The notes beneath the pieces were generated by a model. It worked only from the letters and a program-made list of their open reading frames with translations. It had not been told where the DNA came from and searched no databases. From Quercus robur (Eukaryota > Streptophyta > Magnoliopsida > Fagales > Fagaceae), in assembly GCF_932294415.1 (NCBI RefSeq), contig NC_065544.1:28101210-28165209 (forward strand): a DNA stretch of 64,000 nucleotides, given 5' to 3'. Of this stretch, positions 24,886 to 36,944 are shown in pieces; within the stretch, counting starts at the first letter, position 1, and each line of letters opens with the position of its first letter. Position numbers and translations under genes: made by a program.

Positions 24886-27481
24886 CTAGGGGACCACAAC
24901 AAGGGGAATTGCCTGTAGGGGCTGGGCAGGTATGGCTGGCTCTTCGGCGTTAGTCATCTGAGTGCCAACCACGGGCTCAGCAACCTCTTTGGGTACCTCA
25001 GGATCCATACGCTGAGATGTTCCAATCACATCCTGAAGCTCTCCCTCTTTAAGCGGCTCGCCAGGAGAGGTGCCGACCTGTACGGTTTCCGACTGAGTGA
25101 CCCCTTCCTCGTGTTGGTCGTTCACAGCCATGGAACTGGTGGAGGTGGCCTCACGGATGGCTGTAGGGTAGAATATGTTCTCCGCTTTCCACAAATCGGA
25201 AGAAGCATCCACCCCAGCTCGCTTCAAGGCCTCTTCCCAAACCTGGGAGCAGTAAAGCCTGCATACTCCAGGAATCTGGGCTTTAAGGATGGCTTGGGTT
25301 TCAGCTACCCCCGCATTATAACCATCATCCTCGGCCGTTTCCTTGGTAGCCTCAGCCTTGTTTCTGGCAAACTCGGCCTCCCGCCTGGCCCTTAGGGCTT
25401 CGTCACGGGCATACTCCGCCACACCTTTGTCATGCTTTGCCGTGACCAATTTTTTATTTAAATCTTCGATCAGCTCCTTGGCTATTTGCAACTGATCCTC
25501 GGCTTCTAGCAAACGTTTTGTTTGATCCTCGGCCTATTTTTGAGCGCTAGCCAAACCCGCCGAGGCGTTGTCCCTCTCTCGGATAGCGTCTGTTAGGGCA
25601 GCCTTGGCCTTGGCGAGGTCCTCCTCAGAAGCTTGGAGAGTCCGCGCGGCCACTAAGCGTTTGGAGCGTTCATCCTTGACCGCCTTACTCTTATTATTCA
25701 CTTCTTCCTCCATCCTATATGTGGCCTGGAGAGCCTGTCAAGGGAAATAAATACATCGTGAATGACAGACCGGGAGTGAGAGTTAATAAAGTTTTAAGTT
25801 TCAAGAGCCTTACCATGCCCAAGTATCTCTTAGTACTGAGGAAGACCTCATGCATCCTCATTTTCCTCAATCCATCCACGTCAGTGGGAAGTAGCATGGT
25901 TCTCCCTAGTGCGTCTGCCACGTAGCCACCTTCGCCATCTCCAAGGTCCCTCATGGATGCAGTTTCCAACAATGGACCCCCGTGAAGCATTGGGGCAGGA
26001 AACCAGGCGCTTGGCGAGGACTGGGCCTCGATCCCCTTTCCCTTGCCTTAGGAAGATTGGACTTCAGTCTCTTTACCCTTGCTTTGGTGCCCAATCTTCA
26101 GTTGTTTTGCACGCGGGGCCTCCTCCCTCTCCTTAGAAGGTTGGGATTTTCCCCCATCCATGGTTTCCTTGCCCTTGGGGCTCCTTTTTCTCTTTGAATC
26201 AGTGCCTTCCGGCCGAGGAGGCAGAGTTTGTTGGGAAGGAACAGGAAGTTTGGGGTGGGGGGATGGTGGCTATGACATGGTGGCTGTGACTTGGTGGAAG
26301 ATGATCTAGTCTGGACATTCTGGGGCTGAGGTGGTGGGGAAGGAGCATTGGGTTGTGTCGTTCCCTGCGCATCTTTCCCTGTTTGACCCTCGAGGAGTTC
26401 GAGCAGGGTGATCGGGGGCTTTCTCTTGAGTCTCATCTCGGCTTGAGAAGATGTGCCTACTGATGACAACTCCGCCTTGGACAAGGCTAGGTCACCTATA
26501 TCACCAGAAGGATCCTCGGATTGGTTGGCTAGGTCAAACACCCCAAACCCTTCCTCTGGCTGATCTATCTCGCCTTCGTCCTCCGCTATTTGATGAGACG
26601 AGGAGGGGCCCACCAGTGGGATGCTCTCTGGGACAGATGGTACTTCGGAGATTAAAAATCCTGTCTCGACCACGGTGATTTTCGGAAGCCGAGGACGGCT
26701 GGCGCTGATCACGTGCCTAGCGTCGGCAAATGACTTCTAAACGGGAGGGTACCCTAATATTTTGTGAGCGACTCGGACTTGACCATCTCTGTTATTTACA
26801 AAAACTGCCACTTGTAGAACAGTCTCCAAGTCCACCCGGTTAACTAAGTGAAAATGCCGTTGATAAGCATGTGGATCTACAAAAGAAAAACACATATGCA
26901 TGGTTAGTTACCGAACCACATCAGATTAGAAATGGCTCAAAGGATCAGCACCTTTCCATTCCCTATACCCCACCTGGTTCTCCTTCTACTATGGGGCACG
27001 GATTGCCATCATGCCATTCACCGGAGACGATAAGGAAATCCTTGTTTAATCCCTTGTTGGAATCAGGGAGGCATTGGATTAATCGAACCCTTTCGTCCCT
27101 CGTCTTCATATAGTAGGATTTCCCCTTCAAATTTTGGAGATTATAGCACCAATTCACGTCATGGTGGGTCAGTCTTAACCCCATCTTTTCGTTTAAAGCG
27201 TTCACGCAACTCAGAATCCTAAACACGTTGCCGGCGCACTGGGTGGGGGCTAATCGGAAGTGCCTAAGGTAACCCCTCGTTACCGGCCCCATAGGGATTC
27301 TCATACCCCCCTCTACAAAGGCGAGGACGGGAATTATTACCGCGCCCGTTTCCCTCTTATAGTGCCACTCCCCCATCTTACAATGCCTCAGACTTACGTT
27401 GGGAGGAATCCTGTAATCGACGATAAACTTATTCATCGCCTCTTCAATATCGACTAATTTCCTCAGTCTCAATTTAGCCAT
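24886..27481 (-). pseudogene. Antisense three-exon gene of element A (putative Gypsy-type transposon protein, Transposase_28-like)
   Basis: Exon 1 is 27481-26974 (MAKLRLRKLVDIEEAMNKF start; conserved LTHHDVNW and VRLIQCLP), exon 2 is 26876-25814, exon 3 is 25734-24886. GT/AG sites match those of the copy in element B. Exon 1 resembles the 'putative gypsy type transposon' domain found across plant genomes; exon 2 has a Pro/Ser/Lys-rich low-complexity middle and a conserved end RYLGM; exon 3 is a long charged coiled coil (about residues 1-130 of the exon), then CRLYC and an acidic tail. Breaks: TAG at 26739-26737, a frameshift between about 26100 and 25990, and TAG at 25536-25534 (shared with B). 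It runs opposite to the LTRs. Function unknown. Confidence 0.75.
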
Positions 27482-27731
27482 CTCTATGATTTACTAAACG
27501 AACCCAACCTGCGACGGGAGAAGAAAGGGAACCAAAGAAAAATAAACCCAGAAAAGAAAAAGCACGAGTTAATGGAGGTAGGGAACCTACATAAAAGAAG
27601 AAAGACGCATCGGACAGGCTTTTTGTGCTGGAGATAGACTTGAGTTTGGGCGAAAGTTAAGATGAACCCAGAATATACGCGCTATAACTCTTAAGTGCAA
27701 AACTGAAGAGACAGATCCGTTCCAAAAAATC

Positions 27732-27825
27732 TTTTATACTTACTAGGGTAACTGCACAAATTTTCCCGCCCATAAAGACCAAGGGATCACCACCGTTCGA
27801 TCTTCATCATACCGTGGAACGTGGG
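27732..27825 (-). promoter_or_regulatory. Putative promoter of the antisense gene in element A
   Basis: Minus strand: a 36-nt block (27825-27790, starting CCCACGTTC and ending GGTGG) is followed 87 nt from its start by TATAAAA (27738-27732), about 250 nt before the exon 1 ATG. The block matches 27 of 36 positions, without gaps, in element B at 46814-46849. Confidence 0.55.
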
Positions 27826-27881
27826 AAACACAGAGCCGCCCATATTTAATAAGGCCACGTTTCGCCTTCCAAGGAACTGTC

Positions 27882-28566
27882 TATGATCTGGCCCGCGCTC
27901 TATTAGGGCTCAGGGCCCATGCCGAGGAGGGTGTGTGCCGAGGACGAATGATGAAAGGCCGAGGTGTCAAGGGGAACAGCTGAGGACGACCCTATCCTCG
28001 GCACTCCAGGATTTCAAGGGAAAAAACAACTTCTCAACGAAGGCTGCCCCCATAAAGCCCCCTGAAGGAGATACGAGTGGAATGGGACCCACGTGGGGGT
28101 ACGGTGCAAAACTGGTTCAAGGTAAATACGTCCCCTCCACATTAAATGCACCCGCCAGCGTCCTGACTATGTTAATGAGAAAAGACTCCTGGACAGGGTG
28201 ACTTCGATCATCGCAACTAACAGAAAGTAAGGAGGGACAGCTGATGGGACGGGTACAGAAGCAGGCACCTGCTTGACTAACAAGTGGAGGGCCAAGATCA
28301 ACCAAGAAGGGCTATATAATGTGAAGGTTAATGCCCCAAGAAACAGGCTGGGAAAAATAGCCAAAAACCAGAGCCTCCCAACCCGCCTCTTGGAGAAAAA
28401 CTCCCAGGGCGATCACGATTTAACTATGTATGAACACCACGAAAAACCCACCGTCTGGTGACTAAGGCCTAGCCTTTCAAACCCACGTTCTATAAATGAT
28501 ATTGTTTGGGCATTTTTACGTGCGAACCCAACACTATTATGGGTCGTTACAAATCGTGTCCTTATA
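27882..28566 (+). repeat. 3' LTR of element A, 5' end missing
   Basis: Matches the 5'LTR from its base 18 onward (CTATGATCTGGCCCGCGCTC) to GTCCTTATA. The initial TGTGGGGCCGGG is lost. Confidence 0.85.
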
Positions 28567-28571
28567 GTTTT

Positions 28572-29077
28572 AATTTAAAAGAAAAATAGGCATTATACAT
28601 CCTAATTTTAATGAGACTCGTATTGTCATAAAATTCATATGCATAATTGTCCCTCTTGTACCTCAAATTATAGTTTTCGAGTTTGTCAGTGAGCCAATAA
28701 CCCTTTTGTCTACCCATTACAAATGACAGAGGAAACCAGCTCACCCAAGACATAATACGCACCCATTATGAACTAGAGGCAGATTACACCATGAAAGGAT
28801 AACCAAAAAGAAAAAGAAAAAGATGAAATGCAAGGACACCTGGCATGTATAAGACAATTGGCAGATACATAGGCTGCTAGGTTGCTTCTCCTACTTGTAG
28901 CAAATCAAACAGGAAGCCAAACGGGTTTCTTCCCTCTTTAATATCATCATCTAACCAAAGATGAATCATGGCTGGTTAATCAAATAGGAGGTGAAGCAAT
29001 TGCATGACACAAACAATGGAGTGTAGTAAGTACGTGTAGGAGTACTTGTTCAAATAAGCATTACACCACAATGGTTA
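28572..29077. other. Spacer, no gene seen
   Basis: AT-rich sequence between element A and a MITE. The short minus frame at 28562-28762 shows no family features. Confidence 0.45.
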
Positions 29078-29448
29078 GAGCATCTCCAACAGGAGAGCTA
29101 AACACAAAATACTCTCTACTTTAAAGAGTAAACTCACAAAATAAGCTACTGTTCATTCTCTAATGGATTCTATATTCTGAATTTTTTTTTGGGCTCATGA
29201 ACAGTAGCTCATCAAGTCTGATGGGCTACTGTTCATTCTTCAAATATTTTTTTTCTATTATAATAATAAGGTATTGAATAAAAAAATGTTGGAAGATGTG
29301 TAGTTGTTAAAAAAAAATTAATGAAGAAATAATATTTAAATGAGATAAAAAATATGTTTGAATGTATATTTGAAAAAGTATGTAGCTAAAAGGTAAAAGT
29401 CACTATTTATTCTCCAAACAGTACAAAAATTTTGCATTAGAGATGCTC
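29078..29448. mobile_element. PIF/Harbinger (Tourist-like) MITE
   Basis: Ends are GAGCATCTCCAACAGG and, on the other strand, GAGCATCTCTAATGC, with the 3-bp TTA direct repeat at 29075-29077 and 29449-29451, the target type of PIF/Harbinger elements. No ORF. Confidence 0.75.
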
Positions 29449-30107
29449 TTAGTGCTTTTTGGCTTTTAGCAAGTACACCCACGTGAAACAACCAACAAAG
29501 GCAGCCCTAAGCCAATAATTAGATGAGTGATGAAGACGATAAGAGTAATCCTAATCCAAGAGAGAGTTATCGATGATCAAGACTAAGCGAAACTAAGATG
29601 AGAAGAGTATGAGACTGCGGCCAGTTCTATACCTCTGAAGAAGAAAAAAAATACAAAACAAAACGCTTGAGAAAAAAATAAATAAATAAAGAGATAAGCA
29701 ACAACAGGGAAGAATCAGATAAGAAAAAGATCATATTTGAAGGGATAGGAGATGATGCTCGAGTACCAAAGTGGATACAAGGAAAATCGAGTGAATTGAA
29801 ATTAACCAGGCAATCTCTGTATTGCAGCAATTTTCACCTGAAAGGGTTGATATATTTTTTCCCTTTTGACCTTAGTCCAATGGAAAAACAACAATGAGTT
29901 TAGAGGCCCAATGCACTACTTCACAATAATGTATAAACAAGTTGTCTAGATTATTAATTAATTAATTTCCATAAAAGGAATCTAGAATGAATTTTTATAT
30001 ACAAAATAGTAAACCAGAGATGAAATGGAGCCATCACCACACTAAAACCAACCAGATCATTGCCAACACACTTCCATTAGTCAGAGGTGGAGGGGGGCTC
30101 AAAATTC

Positions 30108-31268
30108 TCAGAAATGCAACTGCTTGCACTGTGTAACTGAAGCCTCTGCAGGACAATATGGACACTTAAATGCCCTCGTACCACTTTTTGACAACTTCAT
30201 GATCGATTGCTTGCAAAGAACATGCAAACATGGAAGCAGCATTGGCGGATTCTCGTCACTAGCTTGATCCCTACTCACAGGACAAACAAATATTGAATGA
30301 AACTGAAATTCCTTTCCCAATTCAACTGGCACTGGCAACTGTTTCATTGCTTGCCACTCCGGCTTCTTAGCAGCCATTACATTTGCCAACTTTAAAAGAG
30401 TAGGCAACCCCTCAACACCAGCTGCTATTGCCACACTCAATGGGCTCTCATAGGACTGCTCCAAGAGACTGCAGAATTGCCCAGTCAGTTCTTCAGTCAG
30501 ATTCTCCCATTGGGTTGGAGATGTCATATCAGCATATGGGGAACTGTCAAGCCTTCTTGCAAACAAGAGGCAAGCCATAAGCTTTTGGATCTCCTCCATG
30601 TGGAGGGTAGCAAAGGGAGCAAGGTAAGCTCTGGCATAATTGAGTGAATCAGCTAGGCTTCCTCTGCGTAAAATCTCCACAAACTGCAGCCTATGAAGTT
30701 TAAGCTCAATATTTGAACCATTCTGTTTGAGCTTCTCACGATTGATACAAGCCCACTTCAGAGCAGGCTCAAGATTCCCAACTCTCACAGCTTCAAGTAT
30801 CTGATGCATTTCAAAGAATTGAGATCTTATTGCAATTGCCTCTGGTTCTCCAGCCTCATTTAATATGCTATCTCCAAGATCAAACAAGCCTTGCCGGTAA
30901 AAATGGTTTGCAACAGTCTGATTCACAATGTGGAAGTCAAAATCAACATTTCTGTATGCCTTTGATATGTCAGGATTGAAGAATTTCTCTAGTAGTTTTG
31001 GGTACTTGCTAAGGTTTAAGTTTAGTTCCTTCTGTGACCCTTCTAATTGGTGGAGTGGGACAAGTGCATTGAGCTTGAGTTTGAGATCTGTGAGGATGGA
31101 CTTCTGATCAACAGGAGAGGTGGGGTCATCAGCTGACTGGATTTTTCCTAACGCCTGTTCAATTTCATGGCCAACTTGGTCAATAACTTCTTGGGATTTA
31201 GAAGAAGACAATTTTTGCTTTTTAGTAACACGCTCAAATGCATCTTTGATGGTAGTTAGCTCCATCAT
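30108..31268 (-). CDS. RMD5: RMD5/RMND5 homolog (GID/CTLH ubiquitin ligase RING-type subunit)
   Basis: One uninterrupted exon of 386 residues (385 if the second of the two ATGs is used). Order of domains: a Lys-rich N-terminal helix, LisH about 113-145 (TVANHFYRQGLFDLG), CTLH about 150-207, CRA about 205-300 and a C-terminal RING-like domain about 329-380 (CPVSRDQ, then LPCLHVLC and FKCPYCPAEASV). The RING is degenerate, lacking part of the zinc ligands, as usual for Rmd5/Gid2 proteins, which pair with a second RING subunit (Maea/Gid9) to give E3 activity in a large cytosolic/nuclear complex. The length is typical of plant members. A splice acceptor at 31289-31290 just upstream of the ATG points to a 5'UTR intron. 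The frame is intact. Confidence 0.93.
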   Translation of the reverse strand: MMELTTIKDAFERVTKKQKLSSSKSQEVIDQVGHEIEQALGKIQSADDPTSPVDQKSILTDLKLKLNALVPLHQLEGSQKELNLNLSKYPKLLEKFFNPDISKAYRNVDFDFHIVNQTVANHFYRQGLFDLGDSILNEAGEPEAIAIRSQFFEMHQILEAVRVGNLEPALKWACINREKLKQNGSNIELKLHRLQFVEILRRGSLADSLNYARAYLAPFATLHMEEIQKLMACLLFARRLDSSPYADMTSPTQWENLTEELTGQFCSLLEQSYESPLSVAIAAGVEGLPTLLKLANVMAAKKPEWQAMKQLPVPVELGKEFQFHSIFVCPVSRDQASDENPPMLLPCLHVLCKQSIMKLSKSGTRAFKCPYCPAEASVTQCKQLHF

Positions 31269-32477
31269 TCAGTTCAACTAACAAGCTCCTGCAAGAAAGT
31301 GCAGGCAAGTTTTCATGGTCCAAAAATGCAGATAAGTTGTGCAAAATTGATGTAGGAAACTGGAAACTATAAGTAAAATTATACATTTTCAGATGTAGCA
31401 TACTGTTTTAATTCTTTGGAAGAAATAACAAAGAATCCAATTCTATGTCAGTAACGAGATCATCAAGATATTTGCAAGCACCACAAGGTTATATATAAAG
31501 TGGTTAAAGGAATGGAGAGTGTATGGCATTTCTACATGATTCCCTTGGATTCATAAGGTTAAAGATTCACCCAGAAAAAGGTTCAAGAAAACCGCTTGTT
31601 CAATTGTTCACCTGCAGGTAACAATTAACATGGGCTCCTGCAGCTCACCTCAGCCTGCCTAGTCATCTGCTAAGCTCACTATGTGTTGGAAAATAAAAAT
31701 GGAATTTCCAGTCAGTACATGGGGCCCAAAGCCCATAAATCAATGTTTTTACAGCCAGAATTTTATGAGATGTAACTAGTTTTGCACTGGTTGTCAACCT
31801 ACTGTTCCTTCCACAGTCCTTGACTAAAAACAACAAATATCACACAAAGGCTCACTCAATTTGTTCTTGCCTTATACCTACTTGATCATTAAATGAACCT
31901 TTTGTGTGCATGTGTCTTACACTTTCTCTATGGTCATAGACCATGATTCACATTCTAAATTTAGACTAAGATTCAACACCAAATGTCAACATAGAAGACA
32001 CTTCTGCTTTCTTCCTGGTTTCAAAACCTTTTACAGTTGAATCTCTATAGTTCTAAATTTAGGCTAAGGTTCCAACACCAAATATCAAAATAGAAGACAT
32101 TTCTCCTTTCTTCTTGTTTTTGCAACCTCACAGGGTTGAATCTCTATATATATAAGCCCCAGCAGCCAATCAGAGATTTTTCTTCTCTTTCTCCCCCACC
32201 CCCCCCCCCCCACCCCCCAAAAAAAGAAAAAAGTTTATGCTGAAGGGCAATAGAACTTATAAAACCTTAAAGACAAACCCTAAGTAGATGGCCAATATAC
32301 ATGAGAAACATCTTATCAATATATATATATATACGTGTGTGTGTAATGAAAGATAGTAGGAGCAGAGGTAGAAAGAAGTCAGGAGTTATTAGCTAAATTA
32401 AGAATTCTCCTTCCACAGCCAAGGAAAAAAAAAGGAGGTACAGGAGGGAAGGTCAACTGAATGAAATCCTACATCCA

Positions 32478-32595
32478 CACCTACAAGAACTGTGTATCAA
32501 GAAATCCCAAGAGTAGAACTGGAGACCTCATGGGGTTTCCATGAGGCCAACCAATTGAGCTACCCTATGCAAGCACAGTTCAATGTTACCAGCAT
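32478..32595 (-). mobile_element. tRNA-derived SINE-like sequence
   Basis: Minus strand: GTAGCTCAATTGGTTGG fits an A box and CCAGTTCTACTC a B box about 45 nt later. The arm complementarity of a real tRNA is lacking. It lies in the inferred RMD5 5'UTR intron. Confidence 0.4.
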
Positions 32596-33374
32596 TAAAG
32601 ATGATTTTTTACACTTGGAGGAGTTTAAAGAATACAGGCAAGTTCTGACCATAAAATTAAGCAGAAGCACAGTCCAAAACCTTTGGATCCTGAAGCTTAA
32701 TCTCCAATTGAGGAGAGAATCCCTAAATTTTGGAGCGTTTATGACATGATTATTAGTTCTAAAAAATGTAGGCGGGGCCATATTGAACTGAATACAGTCA
32801 GCCTGCATTGTGATTACATATTTGATTTTTTTTATATATATATATCTCCAAACTAAAAGCCAATTGCAATACCCAAGATGCTCAAAATGCGTATACAACT
32901 AAGTTCACATGACCTTAAACACCCAAATCAATTGAATACATTGATCCAAAATCTAGTTCAATCAAAAGTTCAGGGTAGAAAGTTGCTTGATTTGTGGTAC
33001 AAATTCAATGAGAGTATGAGACACTAAAGTATGATAATGGAACTAAGGCTTGAGCTTGGCTTGTGTCTGTCCTCGTGCCATCACTCATAAAAAAGGATCA
33101 TTTTAACTTCTTGCCTCAACTTTATAGGAAACTTCCTCCTTTACTTAGCGAAAGTAAGTATAAAATGAAAATTCCTGATAACAATTAGTACTATCTAGAG
33201 ATACTAAAAGATCCTAAAAGCACCATTTAGCTCCTTACCCCCACTTTTTATGATCAAAACTTTTATTACTTCTAGACAGTAAGTCCAAAAGAAAACCTTT
33301 ATAGAGAAAATAAATGTAAAATGAGCAACTTAGACTTCAATGACTTCACTGCCAAACAAAGAATTCATCTTAGA

Positions 33375-33567
33375 GATCCATTCCTAACCTCAAGTAATTT
33401 TTCTTTAGAACTTTTTTGGATTGGTTGTTTGCCTTGCAAAACCAATCATTCTCTTCTATCTTTGATTTTCTTCATTCTTGTAATTTCTGTATTTGACCCC
33501 TGTACACTCCCTGTGTACTAGGGTGTCCCTTTTTGATATCAATAAATCTTATTACTTATCAAAAGAA
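33375..33567 (+). mobile_element. LINE 3' end insertion with 17-bp target duplication
   Basis: AAAGAATTCATCTTAGA occurs at 33358-33374 and again at 33568-33584. Between them is the 3'UTR end typical of plant L1 LINEs (ACTCCCTGTGTACTAGGGTG, then ATCAATAAATCTTATTAC and an A-rich tail). Heavily 5'-truncated. Confidence 0.75.
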
Positions 33568-34410
33568 AAAGAATTCATCTTAGATTAGTAACACCTAGAG
33601 ATTCTAAACCATCAACATAAGACATTAAAATTTGACTCCATGGTATTTTATTTTTCCCAATAATTTCCAATTTTAAGAAGTAAAGTGCATAACTACTAAC
33701 AAGCACATGACAAAGATTAGAAACCAGAGTAGCTAAGAAACAAAAGGAGAGATTATGTTATTGGTAATCATTGGGTGATAAAGGAAGAGTTCAGTGTGTG
33801 ACCTATTGTCATAGACATCTCTAAGATGCAAAAACCTAAGACGTTTTGCATGAGCGTTTGATGCAACCATGGAAGATTGATTTACTGTTACTTCACAACT
33901 TCATAGATTCCATGATTTATTTTGTGGCTCAAGTGCAATATCAAATTGGAACCTTTTTTTGTTTTTGTCTTGATAATTGGAACATCTTACATGGTTTTGA
34001 AGGTCAAGTCATTACCAGGTTAAAGTGGTTTTTAAATTGAGTAATTAGGCTCTTGGTTATAGGCATTTTTTATGTGGGGCGGATCCAGAATTTCCTAAAA
34101 TCTTTGTGCATAATTTTATTTTAGGGTCACTTCTTAACTATGTTGGCCTAGGTCATTCTGGAATTTCTAATTGTATAAGGAGTTAAGGACCAAAGTTTCA
34201 ACACCATATCAAAGGCCATTTCAGTTGGTACAGTAATACAGGCTAATACGTCCAAACTGTACGGTATTGACAACTATGATTAAGAGTATTTTATTGGGTT
34301 TTCTTAGGCCCTTAGATTACTAGTCAAATCAGGAGTTATAGTCCTAGTAGGTAAAGTAGAAGTTAATGAGTCTATATAAATCTATTTCATTATTTAGAAG
34401 AAAAATTCAG

Positions 34411-34660
34411 ACTTTAGCTAATGAGCTCTAGTTTAAATGTCATCTCCTTCCCTTGAAAGAGTAAGGTTAGAGGATGAAGTTATAGGTTTAAGATCTATTG
34501 GGCACATGCATAACTTAACAACAACAACAAAACCTAAGCCCAAAAGATTTGGGATTGGCTATGGATTCTCAACAAACTACATTGGGGTCAGCCAAATGTA
34601 TTCTTCTTTGACATTCTATCCTATCCAAGATCATATTCTCTATCACCTTTTTAATTAACA
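34411..34660 (+). mobile_element. SINE family S1 copy 3 followed by an Au-SINE-like tail
   Basis: 34411-34515 matches the units at 1266 and 2519 (ATGAGCTCTAGTTTAAATG to GGCACATGCATAAC). It is followed by AACAACAACAACAAAACC and AAGATTTGGGATTGGCTATG, a sequence type repeated on the other strand at about 43550-43630. Confidence 0.45.
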
Positions 34661-35913
34661 TATCACTTTGTGTGTGTAACTTACTGATAAAAAAATTCGG
34701 ACTTGATTAATGGAAATTTGAGTGAATCAGTTTTGAGGCAAAATTTCTATATTTCTAATAAAGCTTTATTCTTTTTCCTTTTTACTGCACTGTCACTTTT
34801 CAAAAAACCTGGAACCATAACAAAATTCTCTAGTTTCTTCCTTTCTACAACCGCAAATTTTTCTTCTCATTTCTTTAAAACCTTATAAATCCTAATTTTT
34901 TTTATAACCTTTAGCCACCAAATAATGCTTTAAATCAAACAAAAAAACCTTCAATCAGCCTCTGAGTAAATTCCTGCAACCAGCTTTTTTTTTTTTTTTT
35001 TGAATAAATAATAGTAAACTTTATTACTAAAACACAATTCCTGCAGCCATTTTGTTCACTTTACAAGCCTTCTTTGCAATTAAATCCTAACTTTTCAAAC
35101 CATAAGCATTGCATAAACCCTAAAGCCTTTCCCTCACCATAATACCCTAACAACAGAACTATTCTTATCCTAGAGTCCAAAACATGCATATGACAGGTAC
35201 TTCAAATCTGTCCTATGTCATTCTTACACCAACACCTACGAATGGAAACTTCCAATCAGGATTCCGTTATTTTAAACCTCTAAAAGAAAGGAAACTTTCA
35301 GCAACTGCTAGTTGTTGTACTTGAGAATAAGTGACATGTGTATTCTATCACAAATAGCTACGGAACTGAACATTACTAAGCAGGCTAACAGAACTAAAGG
35401 TTTTTTGAATGGTCCACAATGAAAGCACAAAGGAACAAAATCTTACCTATCCTATCTGAAATTCCCATTTGAGCACATTTCGGAGTTGCTAAGTACCATG
35501 GAATACTCTGATAACACCTAAAACCTACACTACATTACATTGCTAGATAGTCCCACATGTGTTTATAGAAGATAAAGACTCTAGAGAAGCAGTAGAGGCC
35601 TAATCCAGTCTCAAATATTAAAGTAACAAGCTCTTCTCTGCAACAATCACAAAATCTTTACAATAATAAGTAAATGGTACTCAATAAAAAATTTCCCAAA
35701 AGCTCAATACACATTGCCACCAACAATAACTTTCACAAAACACAAGCACAAACAGATAAACAATCCTCCTGCCTACATACAGTACCCAAAAAAAAAAACA
35801 CAGCAAAACAATCAATATTTGAAACCTCCACATTCTCTCTATGCACTAAAATTAAAACTGACTAAACAATCATTTTCCTTCACTTTTCTCATCATCCAAA
35901 TGGAGGCTAAAGC

Positions 35914-35961
<48 letters not shown>

Positions 35962-36290
35962 GAAACCAAACAAACAAAAAAGCTAATCACTATTAAACTT
36001 CCTCTCCACAGCACCAACTAATCACAGTCTCTGTTTGGTTGCTGAGAAAACCTAGGAAATTAAAAGAAAAAAAAAAAGAGTAAAAACTTTGATTTGTTGA
36101 AGTTGGGTCACCGGAAATACAAAAAAGATAGCATTTTTAATTGAAGTTTTACAATTCTCATCAGTGATTATTTTTCCACTTTATTATTTTCTCGGGAACC
36201 AAACGGAAATTACAATCTTGTAAAACGAAATTCTCATGAAATAGAACTGAAATAAGATCGAAAAGAGTGAAGGTAAAGAAGAGATCTTAC

Positions 36291-36430
36291 AGAGAAGAAA
36301 CTCTTTCCTCGTCGAGCAGTAGCAGAGGAGAGAGAGAGTGAAGCGTGTGAGTTTGGGAGAGAAGGCCTAGCTGGTGGGTGAAGAGCACACGTGTGTAGAA
36401 AGTAGGAGATGTGACTTTTACTAGATTGCC
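36291..36430 (-). other. RMD5: Probable 5'UTR exon of the RMD5 gene
   Basis: On the minus strand a CT-rich stretch (CTCTCTCTCTCCTCTGC) ends in TTCTTCTCT followed by the good donor GTAAGATC at 36290. Together with the acceptor at 31289 this gives an intron of about 5.0 kb (31289-36290). This is inference from splice signals, the leader-like composition and position; no transcript was seen. Confidence 0.4.
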
Positions 36431-36743
36431 CTTTGGATATTGTGTTAATGACTTCTGTGTCCTTCGCCAATCAATCATTTTAGATTTAAGAATCGGCTTT
36501 TGCTTTGCTTGTCGGTTTGTTTTCGTACGGTTCTGTTGTCTACAGTCTTACCTAATCAATTCTGCCACGTGTCGGTGAATGAGAGTTTGAAGGTGACGGT
36601 GAATGTAAACGGTAAACGTGGCGGCTACAACATTCCCAATTTGGCAATTCCAACCGATGAAGTAACACACATACGCTCTCTTTCTCCGCAAAAAATAAAA
36701 TAGGCTTAAATAGCACACACACCATTAACAAGTACTCCGTTAA

Positions 36744-36944
36744 ATATCTGTTTGGGATTTATTTATTTTATTAAACTTGTAAATTTTTTGTTGAAAGTAT
36801 TATAAATAAATATAAAAGTTAGCTGAAATAATACAGTAAAACTTATAAATAGTAAAAAAAATACAGTGAAACGTATGAATAGTATCAAAAAATAAGCCAA
36901 ATAATAAAATAAACAGACAAAAATAATCTTGCCAAACAAACACT
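36744..36944. mobile_element. hAT-like MITE (family 1), copy 2
   Basis: Shares AAAAGTTAGCTGAAATAATA, CAGTGAAACGTATGAATAGT and AATAAGCCAAATA with the copy at 38911, and ends in CCAAACAAACACTAA. The boundaries are approximate. Confidence 0.5.

Larger units (their letters stand above)
22352..28566 (+). mobile_element. Element A: Gypsy-type LTR element lacking gag-pol, with antisense gene
   Basis: The 5-bp direct repeat GTTTT flanks it (22347-22351 and 28567-28571), proving one insertion event. Order: 5'LTR 22352-23053, primer-binding site, short leader, 72/76-bp tandem repeats 23287-24400, antisense gene 27481-24886, 3'LTR 27882-28566. No gag, protease, RT, RNase H or integrase is present, so it must rely on a partner. 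The two LTRs differ at about 17 sites by eye over 685 bp (about 2.5%), mostly transitions. The 3'LTR lacks the first about 17 bp and no polypurine tract is visible before it. The last dinucleotide is TA rather than CA. Confidence 0.9.
31289..36290 (-). other. Inferred 5'UTR intron of the RMD5 gene, holding repeats
   Basis: No coding sequence is recognised inside. It contains a SINE-like unit, a LINE end, an S1 SINE, poly-C (about 32195) and poly-A (about 35918-35958) tracts, and an AT microsatellite near 32315. Boundaries come from the splice signals described for the 5'UTR exon. Confidence 0.4.

Noticed and set aside
26098-26712. 204-codon minus frame as an independent gene
   Set aside because: It is the open part of exon 2 of the antisense gene in element A, bounded by an in-frame TAG and a frameshift.
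35674-35986. Lysine-rich plus-strand frames
   Set aside because: Poly-A tract translated as poly-Lys. Not a gene.
36500-36703. 67-codon plus frame upstream of RMD5
   Set aside because: No recognisable domain, and no promoter or splice signals I would trust; it lies where the divergent promoter region should be.
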